Positions 1 to 12,000 of a stretch of 64,000 bases of DNA are shown here, piece by piece. The number at the start of each line of letters is the position of its first letter. Positions within the stretch are counted from its first letter, which is position 1. The notes under the pieces are model-generated. The model was not told the origin of the DNA and made no database searches. It saw nothing but the letters and a program-made list of their open reading frames with translations. The position numbers were made by a program, and so were the translations under genes. The DNA lies in assembly GCA_025403435.1 (NCBI GenBank), contig CM046350.1, positions 2,882,070 through 2,946,069 on the forward strand, given 5' to 3'. The stretch is from Artocarpus heterophyllus. Lineage: Eukaryota; Streptophyta; Magnoliopsida; Rosales; Moraceae.

Positions 1-384
1 GACTTCCACTCTATTTAAGAATAATGAACGGAGTTGAGTTTTTTAATGATCTTGCCTTTGAGCACGGGACTATTGAGATCTCATACAACATATACAATTA
101 GACTATCAATTACGACTATGATGATGATGTTAGTTAATAGCAGTAGGGGTGGTGAGCTCTTTTCCTTTTGATTGTTTTTTATTTTTGACAACTTCGACGA
201 TTTTTTGGGGTTTTTTTTAGTCAAGCATTTTTATTGATGGTGCATGTTTTTAAATTATTAGATCTACTAAAAAATGTCAATAGATTATTTTTAATACCTA
301 AAGAAAAAATTGCTTTTTTTTTTCAATTGCAAAAAATAATAGGTATTGTTTTATTTTTTGCCGTGGACCTTATTCAGTCTTTAT
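1..384. other. AT-rich flank with no recognised gene
   Basis: No convincing coding region, RNA gene or terminal repeat is visible. The stretch is AT-rich with several T runs and abuts the TSD of the solo LTR that follows. A 67-codon open frame near 234-437 runs into the LTR and has low-complexity composition, so I do not call it a gene. Confidence 0.6.
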
Positions 385-389
385 CAAGT

Positions 390-2866
390 TGTAACGCCCC
401 TACATGGGGGTTAACAGTTTTTAATGAAATAAAATAAAAATCAGAAATAAAAGTAAAACCTTAAAAATAAAGTTAGCCGGGACTTAAATGAAAACTCTCA
501 AATCAAAAATAAAAATATAAACGACGATTAAACTACAGTTTAATGTAACACCTTAAATTTAATAATATAAAACTGTCATCATCATTTCAACCCTCGACGC
601 ATTTTAATACAGTCACAGAAAGTAACAATTAATGCTTACATTATCATGAAGAACATTCTTAGCAATTGAAGCAGTCCCAATGTAATATAGCTACATAGCC
701 TTCTCAACTATTTTTCTCGTAACCATCTCACACTTAGTGAGTCCTGAAAAGATAAAAATATAAGAAAATGAGCGACAATATGCTCAGCAGAGAAAACCAT
801 TAGTCACCTTTAGGTTTTTATCATTACCACATTTAAACCTGCATGGTTAGTTAATACTCGTCATTATCTAGATTATGAGATTTATTATAATCATATTCTG
901 TGGATACCATAGTAAATTATTACCAAGTTTCATACATATACATATATACAAATGTTACAGTTCATCATTATTTCTAAGTACCTACATTCAATAGAGTATC
1001 ACCCAACTCATCGAAACCCAAATGGGCGCGCTTGATCACCCTCTAAATATTCCAAGGGTGTTCCGGTGAGGGGACATCAAGCCCCGAGTCCTCACTAAGT
1101 CGATTCCTGTACAGTGTGTTCTACGACTTTCAACCCAAAGAAGCGTCATTACCTTCTCCCTATTTTACCTTTTAGGGTATCCATGCCCAATGACGTAACC
1201 GTCGCCCTCTTCACGTCTCACTATTTCTCTATATTCAATCATTATTAATTGAGTTAGTTTTCCTAACTATGCTTCTTTATTTATAACATGTGTCAATTCA
1301 TTATGTTCCTCGCCGTACAATAAAAGACGAGTCCATGTCATAGTTACATATGTGATACTCATATAATAGCAGTTCAACATAGATATATATATATATATAT
1401 ATCTTGCGGTAAAACAATCAATTTTAATTCCATAAAAACCTCACAAAAGACGAGTAATAGAATCCCTACCTTCCAAGCTTATCAACAATCTTTAATTCCT
1501 GGAATCAATTAACGTTAGCTCCACACTCCCTTGATCCTAAGGCGTGCATATGGACAATTAAAACTAAAGCACAACATACAACCACATTTATAAATAAATC
1601 ATGTGTAAATCCATCTTATTAGTGTGCCATTAAAGCCTTTATGCAAATCTTTTTTTTAAATACCATGGTAAACAATTTTTGTCTTAACACAATATAAAAT
1701 TAAATAAGTAATCTATATGTTTTAGTCCCTAATAAGATTCATCAATCACTTAGGATAATATTGGAAAGGTTGCATGACCTTAATGAATTAGGTGGTGAGC
1801 AAAGATGGGTTCTTGGTTCAGGTTAGCAGCTGGTATACCATGACAAACTGACAGGTTTACTAGTTTCCAATTCAAAAATTAAAAAATTCATAGAAAATAA
1901 AATACAACTCCGATTTAGGTTTATGATAGCTCGTTGGAAAGCTTAGGATGTCTACTTTTTAAATATGTAAACCAATTTATAAAATTCATTTTAATTTAAT
2001 CCCAAAATTTTAAGAAATAGCCACTGCCCATAGAGGTATTACAAAGTTTATGGAATGTCAAATTTTTCTTTAACCCAAAACATATTATCCTTGTTTAAAA
2101 TCTTGAAACCATTCCAAAATATGTAGCTTGCGTTATATAATCACAATAAACATATTTTCATGAGTTTTATACCAAAATCATCATCAAACCGTATCTCTAG
2201 CCTTTTTTACAAATAAAGGTGAAAACATGCTTATGTCAAACTTTCTCATTCACAACCATAAAATCTAAATTATGCAACAAAATAAATGAGCAATTTCAAA
2301 GTAAAGATGGTAGATAAGACTAGATTAATTTCTAAAATCTTACCTTAAAATCTCATTGAAAACTTTAAGTCATCAATTCAAGAGATTAAAGCTCAAGTTC
2401 AACTTTAGCATTGGGACTTTTGAATGACATGGAGCTGGGTTTCTCAGGCTTAGAGAGCAGAAGAAGGAAGAAGAAGAAGACAATGAGAGGAAGACATTTC
2501 AAGGAGGAAGGGAAAGATAAGTGTTGCACGAAGAAAAGAAAATAAATGTATGGTTTTCTTTGTTGGAGGGCCCGATTGAAGGAAAATAATAGGAAGTGGA
2601 AGACAAGTAGGTGAAGCATTAAGTGCATTATGTCTACTTCGGATAGTTTAGTTTATATAATGCCAAATGGCATTTTAATAATTAATTTGATATTTCAAGA
2701 GCGTTTCGGTAAATTTACTAATTATATATAGAAAAATTTTAGAAAATTTTGAAATAGATATAAATAAATAGGATGAAATAGATTTTAGATGAAATAAATT
2801 TTAGTTAACATATTAATAATTAATTTAATTACCATATTACATATTAAGAAAATAATGGATGTCACA
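390..2866 (-). mobile_element. Solo LTR of a Ty3/Gypsy-like family (copy 1, 2477 bp)
   Basis: The + strand begins TGTAACGCCCC and ends GGATGTCACA, so the LTR has TG...CA ends. A perfect 5-bp target-site duplication CAAGT lies at 385-389 and 2867-2871. The sequence is homologous along most of its length to 21035-23379 and to both LTRs of the complete element at 39647-47870. Orientation is taken from that complete element, whose primer-binding site and polypurine tract show that it lies on the minus strand. No internal region is attached, so this is the product of LTR-LTR recombination. At 2477 bp it is about 490 bp longer than the LTRs of the complete element. Short open frames inside it are not coding. 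Confidence 0.88.
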
Positions 2867-2871
2867 CAAGT

Positions 2872-4259
2872 GAAAACCGAAAATCTAAAAAAAAAAAGAA
2901 AAAAAGAAAAAAAAAACTATGTTGGCACTAAATTGTGTTAAATTCCCACGACAATAGGAACAAGGTTATAATGGCTCGGAAGAAAAAGAAATATTCATCG
3001 CTTTATTTTGTCATAATTGACGAAGAAGTTATCCATTATTTTTCCGGTGGAAATCAAAACGGTTAACTTTCCTTTTTTTTCTAGGAAAACTTGTTTAAGG
3101 GATTTTAGGGAAACTTATGTTTTTGTTTCTTTTTTGTTTCTCCTTTTTTAATGGAAAATTTCTATTTTTTTAATCGTTTTATTTTTTTTTTGAGAAAAGT
3201 GTTTTTTTTTTCTTTTTTTCAAAACCATATTCTCGGCACTTATTAAACCAAAATCTCGTGTAATAATATAAAAATATACATTTTTTAATTTCTTAGAACA
3301 TGTATATTTTATGTACTAAAACGAATTTGGTTAAAAAATTTCCCACTTTACAATTTTTTTTTTTTGTGTTTGCACCAAAATAGAGAGATGAATCAACTAA
3401 TCTCATGGTAGAGTACTTCTCATTCCTTAATATTTAATTCAATAATACTACTAAATAAAAATGTCTTTAAAAAAAAACCAAAAGAGGTTGTCTCAAGAAT
3501 CAAGATCATCCGTAAAATAGCTAAGGCTAAGACAAAAGAGCGTTCGAGGAAAGGTAAAAGCAAAAGAAAGAAGTGTAAGAAATTCCCAAAAATCTTTTAT
3601 CTTTAATTAAGGAAAGAAAAAACAACCGAAGCAAAGGCTCAATTTCGGGTTAAATTTTGCAAGACTTGGTCAATCCTGTCGTGACGACCATCCTCTCCCA
3701 TAACCATATTTTACCCCAAACCCAACATCATATTCATTTGGGCCACCATTAGATCTTCCGAACTCGTCGGAGAATCATTTTTTCGCCCCTTTTTCTTTCT
3801 TTTCTTTTATTTTTTCACCCCCACTAAAAATCTTTTCATCTAATTCTTCCCCTTTTTCTTTTTTGCACTTTTTCCCCCATTTCCCGGACCATTTGGTATG
3901 TTACCATTGCCCGACTAATCTCTACCTCTATTTCTCTTTCTTTCGCTCTCTATCTTTCTCTGCGCTAATTCATCTTTCTTTTTCTTTTCTCTTCTTTGTT
4001 TTTTCCTCTTGACAAAAATTCTGTTTCATGGGCATCTAGCCACACACAGGGCTTCTCTCTCGTTGTCGCGTTGTTTCCCATTTTTCGATACTAAATTGAT
4101 TGGTTCATTCTTGAAAAGAAAAAAAATTATCTGGGTAGGAATCAAATTTGAGATTCTTCAACTGGGTTTCTTTTATTTTATTTTCTCCTTTTCTTTTTCT
4201 TTCTTATAAAGTTTTTTTTTTTTCTTTTACGAAAATTATAGAGAAGGTAAATAGTGATA
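2872..4259 (+). promoter_or_regulatory. Upstream region and pyrimidine-rich 5' leader of KINB2
   Basis: No gene is visible here. From about 3780 to 4250 the + strand is very rich in C and T, as is common for plant 5' leaders, and leads directly into the KINB2 start codon. The proximal 1.4 kb between the solo LTR and the gene must hold the promoter, but I cannot place a TATA box with confidence. A leader intron is possible and cannot be excluded by eye. Confidence 0.45.
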
Positions 4260-6499
4260 ATGGGTAATGTGAATGCTCGAGAAGATGGGAGTGGAAGCCC
4301 ATCTGGGGCGGAAGAAGATGGCGGTGGCAGCGGACTACAGGAAGAAGCCATGGCTAGCGCTCACAGCCACGTGGCGCCCGGTGGTTCCTCAGAGTTGATA
4401 AGCCAGTCTCCTCCTCATAGCCCTAGAGCCACTCACTCTCCACTCATGTTCACTCCTCAAGTAAGTTCATTTTCTTCTTCTGCTGATTTGGTTTGGTTTG
4501 GTTTGGTTTTTGCAGTTTGCTAAATTTTCTTAATTTGTATTATTTAGTGAAGAGTGGCAACAATTAACAATTCAATGACTGAAACTTGATCCTCCACTAA
4601 GTTTTTCCTTTTTTTTGGGTTTCTAAATTTGGTTAGACTGGTGTTACGAGCGTTTGAGGTCTTGTGATTTGTATAATAACTTTGTGGGTTGTGAATTTTG
4701 AGGAGAAATTGAACTTAAATTTTTCTCTGTTCTGATATCTTTTCATGATTATACTTTTCATTCATTAGTTCTCTTAGGCTAGTGGTTTTACCTTGCACTG
4801 GGTAAGTGTTTGATTGAAGTCCAGAAAGAGGTTTTGGTTGTTTAAGCTTTAGGATTTATATTATTTTTTTTAATATTGTCTGCTATTTTATACTAGAAAG
4901 TTAGAAGCAAGGCAATGGTTTAAACTTCATGGAATGTGCTTATATGTTAATTCAGTGAATCGGTTGTATGGGATCTTTGTGATGGGTTTATGGGGATCTC
5001 TGAAGGAGCTGAGAAACGTTAAATACGGGTAATTAATTTGGAGGCCATTTGTGATTCAACTTTGAAGTTTTCACTGTATATGCAACTCATAGAAAACTGC
5101 AGGCTTTCTTGCACTGTTGTAAATTCATTTCAGTTTTTTTTTGCTTTATCTGTATTATGTTCAATTTGTGTGATTTGAATGCATCACAATTGCCTTCCAC
5201 TTGCTTAATTTTCTTTTAAGTAATAATAAATGCCTTTTACTATTTGGGCTATTTAAGATCTATGCTCTTCATGGTTTTGTTCTTATTTCCATACCCTTTA
5301 TGGCTTTATCAGGTCCCTATCGTGCCATTACAAAGGCCTGATGAGCTTCACATCGCGAGCCCCTCGTGGATGCAAACTAGTTCAGGGTTTGAGGACATGT
5401 CCTATGAACAAGGAATTCCAACGATGATTACATGGACTTATGGTGGGAAGGAAGTTGCTGTTGAGGGATCATGGGACAATTGGAGGACCAGGTTTGTCAG
5501 CAGAAAGATTGTTCCTTTGTTTTTTGTTTTAGTTTCTACATTTTACTTGAGATTCATGACTATTGTATAATTCTCTGCTACTTTTTCTTGCCCAGAGTGT
5601 CCCTTCAGAGATCGGGGAAAGACTTCACCAGCATGAAAGTGCTTCCATCTGGCGTCTACCAGTATAGGTTTGTTGTTGATGGGCAGTGGAGGTATGCCCC
5701 GGACTTGCCCTGTGCTCAAGACGACTCAGGACTTTCGTATAACATTCTAGACTTGCAGGTAATACCTTTTCTTCTCACTTATTATTGTTGTTGTTGTTGT
5801 TGTTATTTAGTACAAAAGTACTGGGTAGGCTCCTGATTCATGGTGTGGAGCACTTGCTTAAACTTGTTGAACCACCTATGCTGTGATTTTTGGTTTGGAT
5901 CCACTTTACAGTTAGTAATTTCTCTTAAGATATAGTCAGATATTTATAGGTGGTCTTCGACCCTTGTCTAAATCATCTTGAAACTCATCTTCCTTGTGTT
6001 CTCAAAATTTTCCAGCGTTCCTTGAGTAAAAAAAGTTCCAATATTTATGTTGTTTTAGTCTTGATGTCGGGCCTTGGCTTGTAGCTCTGGAATCGAAACA
6101 AAATTTCTGGACACTAGGCTAAGTGATACTTTGGTTACATAATTGAAGCTTTTGTTGTTTCAGGATTATGTTCCTGAAGACATTGAGAGCATATCTAGTT
6201 TCGAACCTCCCCAGTCCCCGGATTCAAGCTACAGAAACCTGCAACTTGGGGCTGAAGATTTTGCAAAGGAGCCTCCATTGGTTCCTCCCCACCTTCAAAT
6301 GACACTGCTCAACGTGCCAGCATCCTACATGGAGACTCCACCCCCTTCGTCAAGACCTCAACATGTGGTACTTAACCATCTTTACATGCAAAAAGGGAAG
6401 AGCACTGGCCCATCGGTGGTGGCGCTAGGCACAACACATAGGTTTCTCGCCAAGTATGTGACAGTTGTGCTCTACAAGCCTTTACAGAGGGGAATGTAG
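4260..6499 (+). CDS. KINB2: SNF1-related protein kinase (SnRK1) regulatory subunit beta-2
   Basis: Four coding exons: 4260-4460, 5313-5491, 5596-5758 and 6164-6499, all with GT-AG introns, giving 292 aa. Known family role: the beta subunit scaffolds the plant SnRK1 energy-sensing kinase, bridging the catalytic alpha and gamma-type subunits. The start at 4260 gives MGNVNARE, a consensus N-myristoylation sequence with Gly2. An ATG two codons upstream would hide that glycine, so I prefer 4260. The variable, Ser/Pro-rich N-terminus (residues 1-70) contains a conserved SPPHSPRA stretch. The glycogen-binding-like AMPK1_CBM domain lies at about 102-181 and includes GSWDNW at 119-124. The C-terminal association (ASC/AMPKBI) domain spans about 210-292 and contains HLQMTLLN and [14 protein letters not shown]. 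Length and domain order are typical of the beta-1/beta-2 class rather than the short plant beta-3. No defect is visible. Confidence 0.93.
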
Positions 6500-6886
6500 G
6501 CCAGGTCTATGCAGTACTGGTTAGATTTATTTATCTAGTTAATATAATTTTAAGATTTCAATGGCACTGTAATGGCTTTTGTAAGCTCAGGAAGGAATAC
6601 AAGATGAAACTTCGAGAATAGTACTTCACATGATGCAATTGCTTCTTGACCATTGATTAATCAATTTCTTTACCCTTTTGTCCATGTTTGATGACTCTGT
6701 ATATACGTTGTCTTTCACTCCTTTGCACTTGTTGTGGAATGAAAGGGAACTTGCCGAAAGGGTGTAATATGGCATATTTTGCACTGTGAAGGGAAGCAGG
6801 GAAGAGTAATTCTTCGCTATCAAATTGTTATCAAATGGCATGTCAATACACTAGTCAATATGTTATTGGCTAATTAAGCTACACCT
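6500..6886 (+). other. KINB2 3' flank
   Basis: AT-rich sequence downstream of the KINB2 stop codon, expected to contain the 3' UTR and poly(A) signals. No other gene is visible. It ends at the target-site duplication of the neighbouring retroposon. Confidence 0.5.
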
Positions 6887-6902
6887 AACTTATTCAACTA
6901 AT

Positions 6903-8016
6903 GTCTGTTGCAACGCGTTGTCGTCGACTGTTGGGCTCTGCTAGAGCTTTTGAGAAAAAGAGAGTTTCAGGTTTCTGAGGGGTGCTGCACCCTCTTCTTC
7001 TGAGTCTACAGACCGGTGCCGCCGCCAGGATGGTTGAAGGGAACTGGACTCGTGAGAGGGGGAGGCTGGTAGTGCTAGAGGGGAGCATAGAGGACAACCA
7101 AGGCAGGGAATGGGCTGTGGCTTGCAGCAGCCGTGTCGTCGGGGTCGACGGATTTCTATGGTGGCATGCTCCAGAGGAGACTTGTGGAGGCAAGACCCAA
7201 GGGCGAGTTGGTCGAGGACAACATCGGACGGTCGTTTCTGGCCATGACTGGGGGAACCCAGGGGAGGAAAAGGCTGGACGGTGCAAGGAGGAAAAATCTG
7301 GCATTTATGTGCAGGTTGGGGAGTCGAAGGGAAGGGGAACCATATGGCGGGAGGAGGAAAAGACAGGCGGTGAGTTGGATTTGGAGGGGGTTCGAGTGTG
7401 CGGGATGTGGCAGTATGGATCTAGCAACGACGACAAGCTCTGGGAAGCTAGGCATTGCATCATTGGCTCTAAGGCCAGATCCGAAGGAGTTACTGGTTGG
7501 AGGGTGGAATCGTGGTGATCGGGCCAACTCACAACCAGGCCAACTCACAACCAGGCTAAAAAGGAAGAGTCAGTAGTGGCGGCGGTAGGGGTCGTCTCTC
7601 TGTCAGCATTGTACCTCTATGCTTTTATTTTCATTTGTATTTTGGTTCTAGTTTTGTTGTTTTTAGGATTTAATAACGAAGGTGGTCTCCCCATCTCAGA
7701 TTGTTAGTATGTCTTCTTCGCCCGTTCAAGGCGGAAGGTATTCAGATATCTGGCTAGACGGTTGTCTAAACTTTGTTGTATGTATCCTCAGTAAGAAAGG
7801 TTTGATTTGGGATTATGTAGTAAGAAAGGTTTGATTTGGGATTATGTAGGACTAGAATGTGGCATTGTGTGGCGAAATCATGCCATGGTGCATTTAAACT
7901 ATCTAGTCTTATGAGTGGCGCCTGCTTTTTGGCTTGGATTTGTGTTGTATTTTCGCCTTTAGTGGCCCTTAATTGAGCTTTCATAGCGTATTATAAAAAA
8001 AAAAAAAAAAAAAAAA
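6903..8016 (+). mobile_element. Poly(A)-tailed retroposon (5'-truncated LINE or processed transcript)
   Basis: A 22-bp A run at 7995-8016 ends the unit. It is bounded by a 16-bp direct repeat, AACTTATTCAACTAAT at 6887-6902 and AACTTATTTAACTAAT at 8015-8030, with one mismatch. A poly(A) tail plus a long TSD is the mark of target-primed reverse transcription. The first 650 bp are much more GC-rich than the surroundings and contain overlapping open frames on both strands (178 aa at 6982-7518 +, 136 aa at 6894-7304 -), none of which I recognise. The body contains a 16-bp tandem duplication near 7523-7555 and a 29-bp one near 7791-7848. I see no RT or endonuclease motif, so the source is unresolved: the 3' part of a LINE or a retrocopied mRNA. 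Confidence 0.75.
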
Positions 8017-8030
8017 CTTATTTAACTAAT

Positions 8031-9003
8031 TATATTCTAGAGATTTCTGTAGTGGAACCTAAACAACTAATGTTAGGCTCTGTTTTGTTAACTGTTTGAT
8101 CTCAGAAACTGTTACATGCTTTTTGCTTTTTATACGATTTTGACTCAGGTTTAATAGTTAGAAACGTACACTATTAATGTTAAGGCCCACCGTAGAAAGG
8201 ACTTATGTAGTGTATGAAGATAATTGCATTATTATTTGGAATGCACATTTAATAAGAACACGTTCAGTTTATAGGTTGGAATTCTAATTCTAAAACAATC
8301 CATTGTCTAGCTAAATGACAAGAAAACTGTGAAATTCACTTTGTTAAATAGTGTTGACAAACCAGTTGAAACTGAAAATTTTGTTTTAAAAATTGTAACA
8401 TAGAAGTATTTCACACCATGTCAAACGCCATTAGTGCTCGTCTTTTTATCCTTTTTACTTTTTTCCCTAATTTGAAAGTTGCCCAGTGGAGCTTGTTTGG
8501 ATCGCAAGGTGAGGTAGAATGTTCTTAAATACGGTCAGTCGACGGCACCCAAGATTAGACATGACTAGGATTTCAGGAAAACGAAGAAAAAGAGATTAGA
8601 CATTGGTAGAGGCATGGCTGCACTAAGTCCAAGTTTGGTCTCATTCTTTTCAAAAGTCAAACACAAGCCAAATAGCCTAGTCTAGTATAGGATATCGGTA
8701 ATTTTTTTGTATAAATTATTTATTTGCATTCGAGAAAAATGAGAGAGGTTGCTAATTTATTTACTGCCTTTGCAATGCACATTTTGTAGAACTGTAATGG
8801 GTACAGATTATTATAAATAGCCGTAGATTGCACTTAAACAACTAATTTTCTACACTGAAGCATCAGTGGGGAAACCCTTTTTTCCTCTCTTCCTGAGAGA
8901 ACAAGCAAAGAAAATCACAAGTCAACTGCCAACTGAAAACGTCTGTTTTTTCTCATCTTCTTCCTTCATCATTGGCCATACCATTTCCTACTCATTTTCA
9001 GCT
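8031..9003. other. Intergenic region and OPT3 3' UTR
   Basis: The right end, roughly 8850-9003, must hold the 3' UTR of the minus-strand OPT3 gene. The rest is AT-rich intergenic sequence between two convergent genes. I see no RNA gene, terminal repeat or coding frame. Confidence 0.5.
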
Positions 9004-12000
9004 TCAGAAAACTGGACATCCATCAACCTTAATACCCGGTGCTGTGGGGCATGATGCCAACGGGCAGTGATCAAGGGAAGTGCCCCACCACTTCAGTTCT
9101 TTCTTCTCGTTCTGCAAGGCGAAAAACAGCAGAACGGCCATGAATGCGGTTCCAGCATCCAATGCTGCAGATAAAACATAGTTATATTTCTGCCACCAGC
9201 GCCTGTGGTATCGGAAAACGAAGTAGTTGAAGATGGTTCCTGTAATAAGCCAGCTTGCTATGTTGGTGGGAGTTGCAGGAGGCATTCCTGCAAAGCCATA
9301 GGATATAACTGGTATGTTTATCAAGGGAATCCATTTCTTTTCCGGGTACATTTTGCTCAGCAACCAAATAGGAACCGGTAGGACAGCTCCAATGAGGAAT
9401 AGCCACACCAAGTTTCGATACAATCCTCCCGGTCCAAACAGCCGCTTTGGTCCAATCAGACCCCATATGACAGAAGCATCAAAGGTGACTCGGTACTTGG
9501 GACAAGTCCATGGACTGTCGGGGTGAAGAGCTTCAACGTCGCATATGTCATCAATGCTTTCCAACATCCACCATGCCACTGCAAGGTTAACTGTGCCAGC
9601 AACAAGAGTTCCCACCAGCTGATGATCATAGAAAATGATCAGGTCAGAGAGATAAAAATCAAAAGTTAAACGCAATTTTAAGGAACTCATATAATAAGAA
9701 AAGTTGTAACATAAAAAGACCTGAGCTGTGTACATGCACCGCGGCGGAATCTTCATGTAATGACCAAGTTTAAGGTCAGACAAGAAAGAGAGAGCATGGA
9801 CAGTGCTGATTCGTCCATAGATCTTGAAAAGCAAGTTGGCAATGGGTTTCCCTGGTAGGACATACCCAATAATGAACTGTGCTATAATATCATATCCAGG
9901 TTGCTGTAACATAACCACAAGAATCAAATATGTTAAACAATTTGCAAAAAATTGTTCTCCATTCTCACAAAAGTGGTTTTATTATGTCTGCATGAATAAG
10001 GGTGAAGAAAAGAGAATAAGTAAACATGAGAAAGTTCTCTCTTTTTTAACCTGATTGGTGGTTGCTTGAATGACACCAATTGGGAGAGTGACAAGCCAAG
10101 CCAAGGCAAAAGCAAATAACATTCCCCACCAAGGCAGCTGCACGTCTTCTTTCCACACAAAAGACATCACTAATGACAGGACAATGCTTCCAATCAACAA
10201 GATTAGGAACCACCATTCAGGCACTTGTTTATAACTTTTCATTAGCTTTGCATGGATGTCAAGCTTTGCGTTCTTCAACGCCGATCTACTCTGCTTTAAA
10301 ATGTCACTAGGGAAGCAAAACTCAAGATTTTCAGTTAATGATAAAGAATTTGCACCCATTTCCTACTTATGACTTCCAAGGTCAGTAGAAGAAAAGCCTA
10401 CCTGCCATGAAAGAGTGCCACATGCGTGAGAGTTGCCGTGAACCTTGCGAATCCTGATCCAATGGATAGCGCAAAAAGCGGGCTAAGATAGAGCTTGCTG
10501 TAACTATTATACGCATCGATGTTAAGATCAAACTGCGGCGTCAAGATCTTGGTTGTATCATATTTATGGCCACTGGCAGTAAAGAGCTGATTGGAGAATA
10601 TAGGGAATTTCCTAGAATCAAAGGTATTGTACTTCCAGTAGGCAAGAGGAACAATGATGTAGATGAACATGACAAATCCAACTCCAACATTCAGAATTGA
10701 AGAGAAGGGTGTGACAAGTGGGCTTCCATGATAAGCCGAAATCCCAGCCCAATCTAAGGTGAAGGCACCAATCCCAAGTCCATGATAACCTGAGCCAATC
10801 TGCTGGGCAGTGATACTGTGTGGCCAAACCCAGCAAACCCAAGAGAAGAATGTCAATATTGGGAAGAGATAGCCAGGGAGTGCATAGTAGGCAAAGCTTG
10901 CTCCCATGGTTATGAGGAAAAATTTCATTCTTGTCATGCCTTTTTTCTTGTCCTCCTTCTCATGGAGTGCTCTGCATTAACACACAGGCATTTGTTTGTC
11001 AGCAAAAATATTTTAATCAGCCAGAGAAAACATGTTTATGATCTTAGAAGTTTCCACGTGAAACTTGAAAGTAAGATAGCTTGTGCTTGCATGTATAGCT
11101 TAATAATAATGGCCTAATGCCACTACAAGGTGTAGAAATCAAAGAAAATGGAAGAAAGTGTAGTATTCACAAATTTTTTTTTTTTTTTTTTAAGGAAGAG
11201 AGAACTAGTAAACAGTTCAAATGAATTATTGTTTTTTTATCCTGTCAAGAATATATCAATCTAGCAAAATGGTTGAGCAGTGAAATAAGACTGTAATATG
11301 GTAATTTTAAAAAACAATCTACTTTATGCTGATTTATGAAATCTTTTTGCTGGAAATCATTTTCCTTTCTCCTTATGCAGATTCTCCATCAAATCCAATT
11401 TCTTTTATGAAAAAGGCAGTCATTTTCAACTCGAGATTTATTTATTTATTTATTTTTAAATTGCAGTGTTGACCTTTGCATTCCTTTTAGGGAATCTAGT
11501 TTCACCAATCTGGCAAGACAAAGAAGGGAACAAATTCTCAACCAGTGAACATGCACTTAGTTTATGACATCATTTGATAGGGAATTTAGACAACTTTTTA
11601 TCCAAAGATGTGTGGGGCTTTTCGGCACAACAAATGGTTGCATGCTTTGCACCATACTTCAATAGTTTTATCTTAGATCATTACAAAAGCGCCCTCTGGA
11701 TCGTGGTTATGCTAAATATTTTATGAATTTTCTTAGTTCTACGAGAATTTTTTAGTAGAGTATGAATATCAATATTGTATCAGCAGCACACAATTCTAAA
11801 CTATAACAACACTTTATCGATATGAAATTTCATATTTTATTATAAAGTTTTCTTTTTAATAAATGGATTTTTTTCCCCTAATTTTTGACGATGGAAGGAC
11901 TAAAATCCAAGGAAAGCATGAACAAGAAAACGCAGGTTTTGTCTACTCATCTTCTCCATTGCTTTTAATTTTTCTTTTTCACAAAAAAAAGTTGTTAGAG

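Noticed and set aside
6894..7548. Overlapping open frames of 75-178 codons on both strands in the GC-rich part of the retroposon
   Set aside because: High GC lowers stop frequency in all frames; none shows a recognisable domain, so no gene is called.
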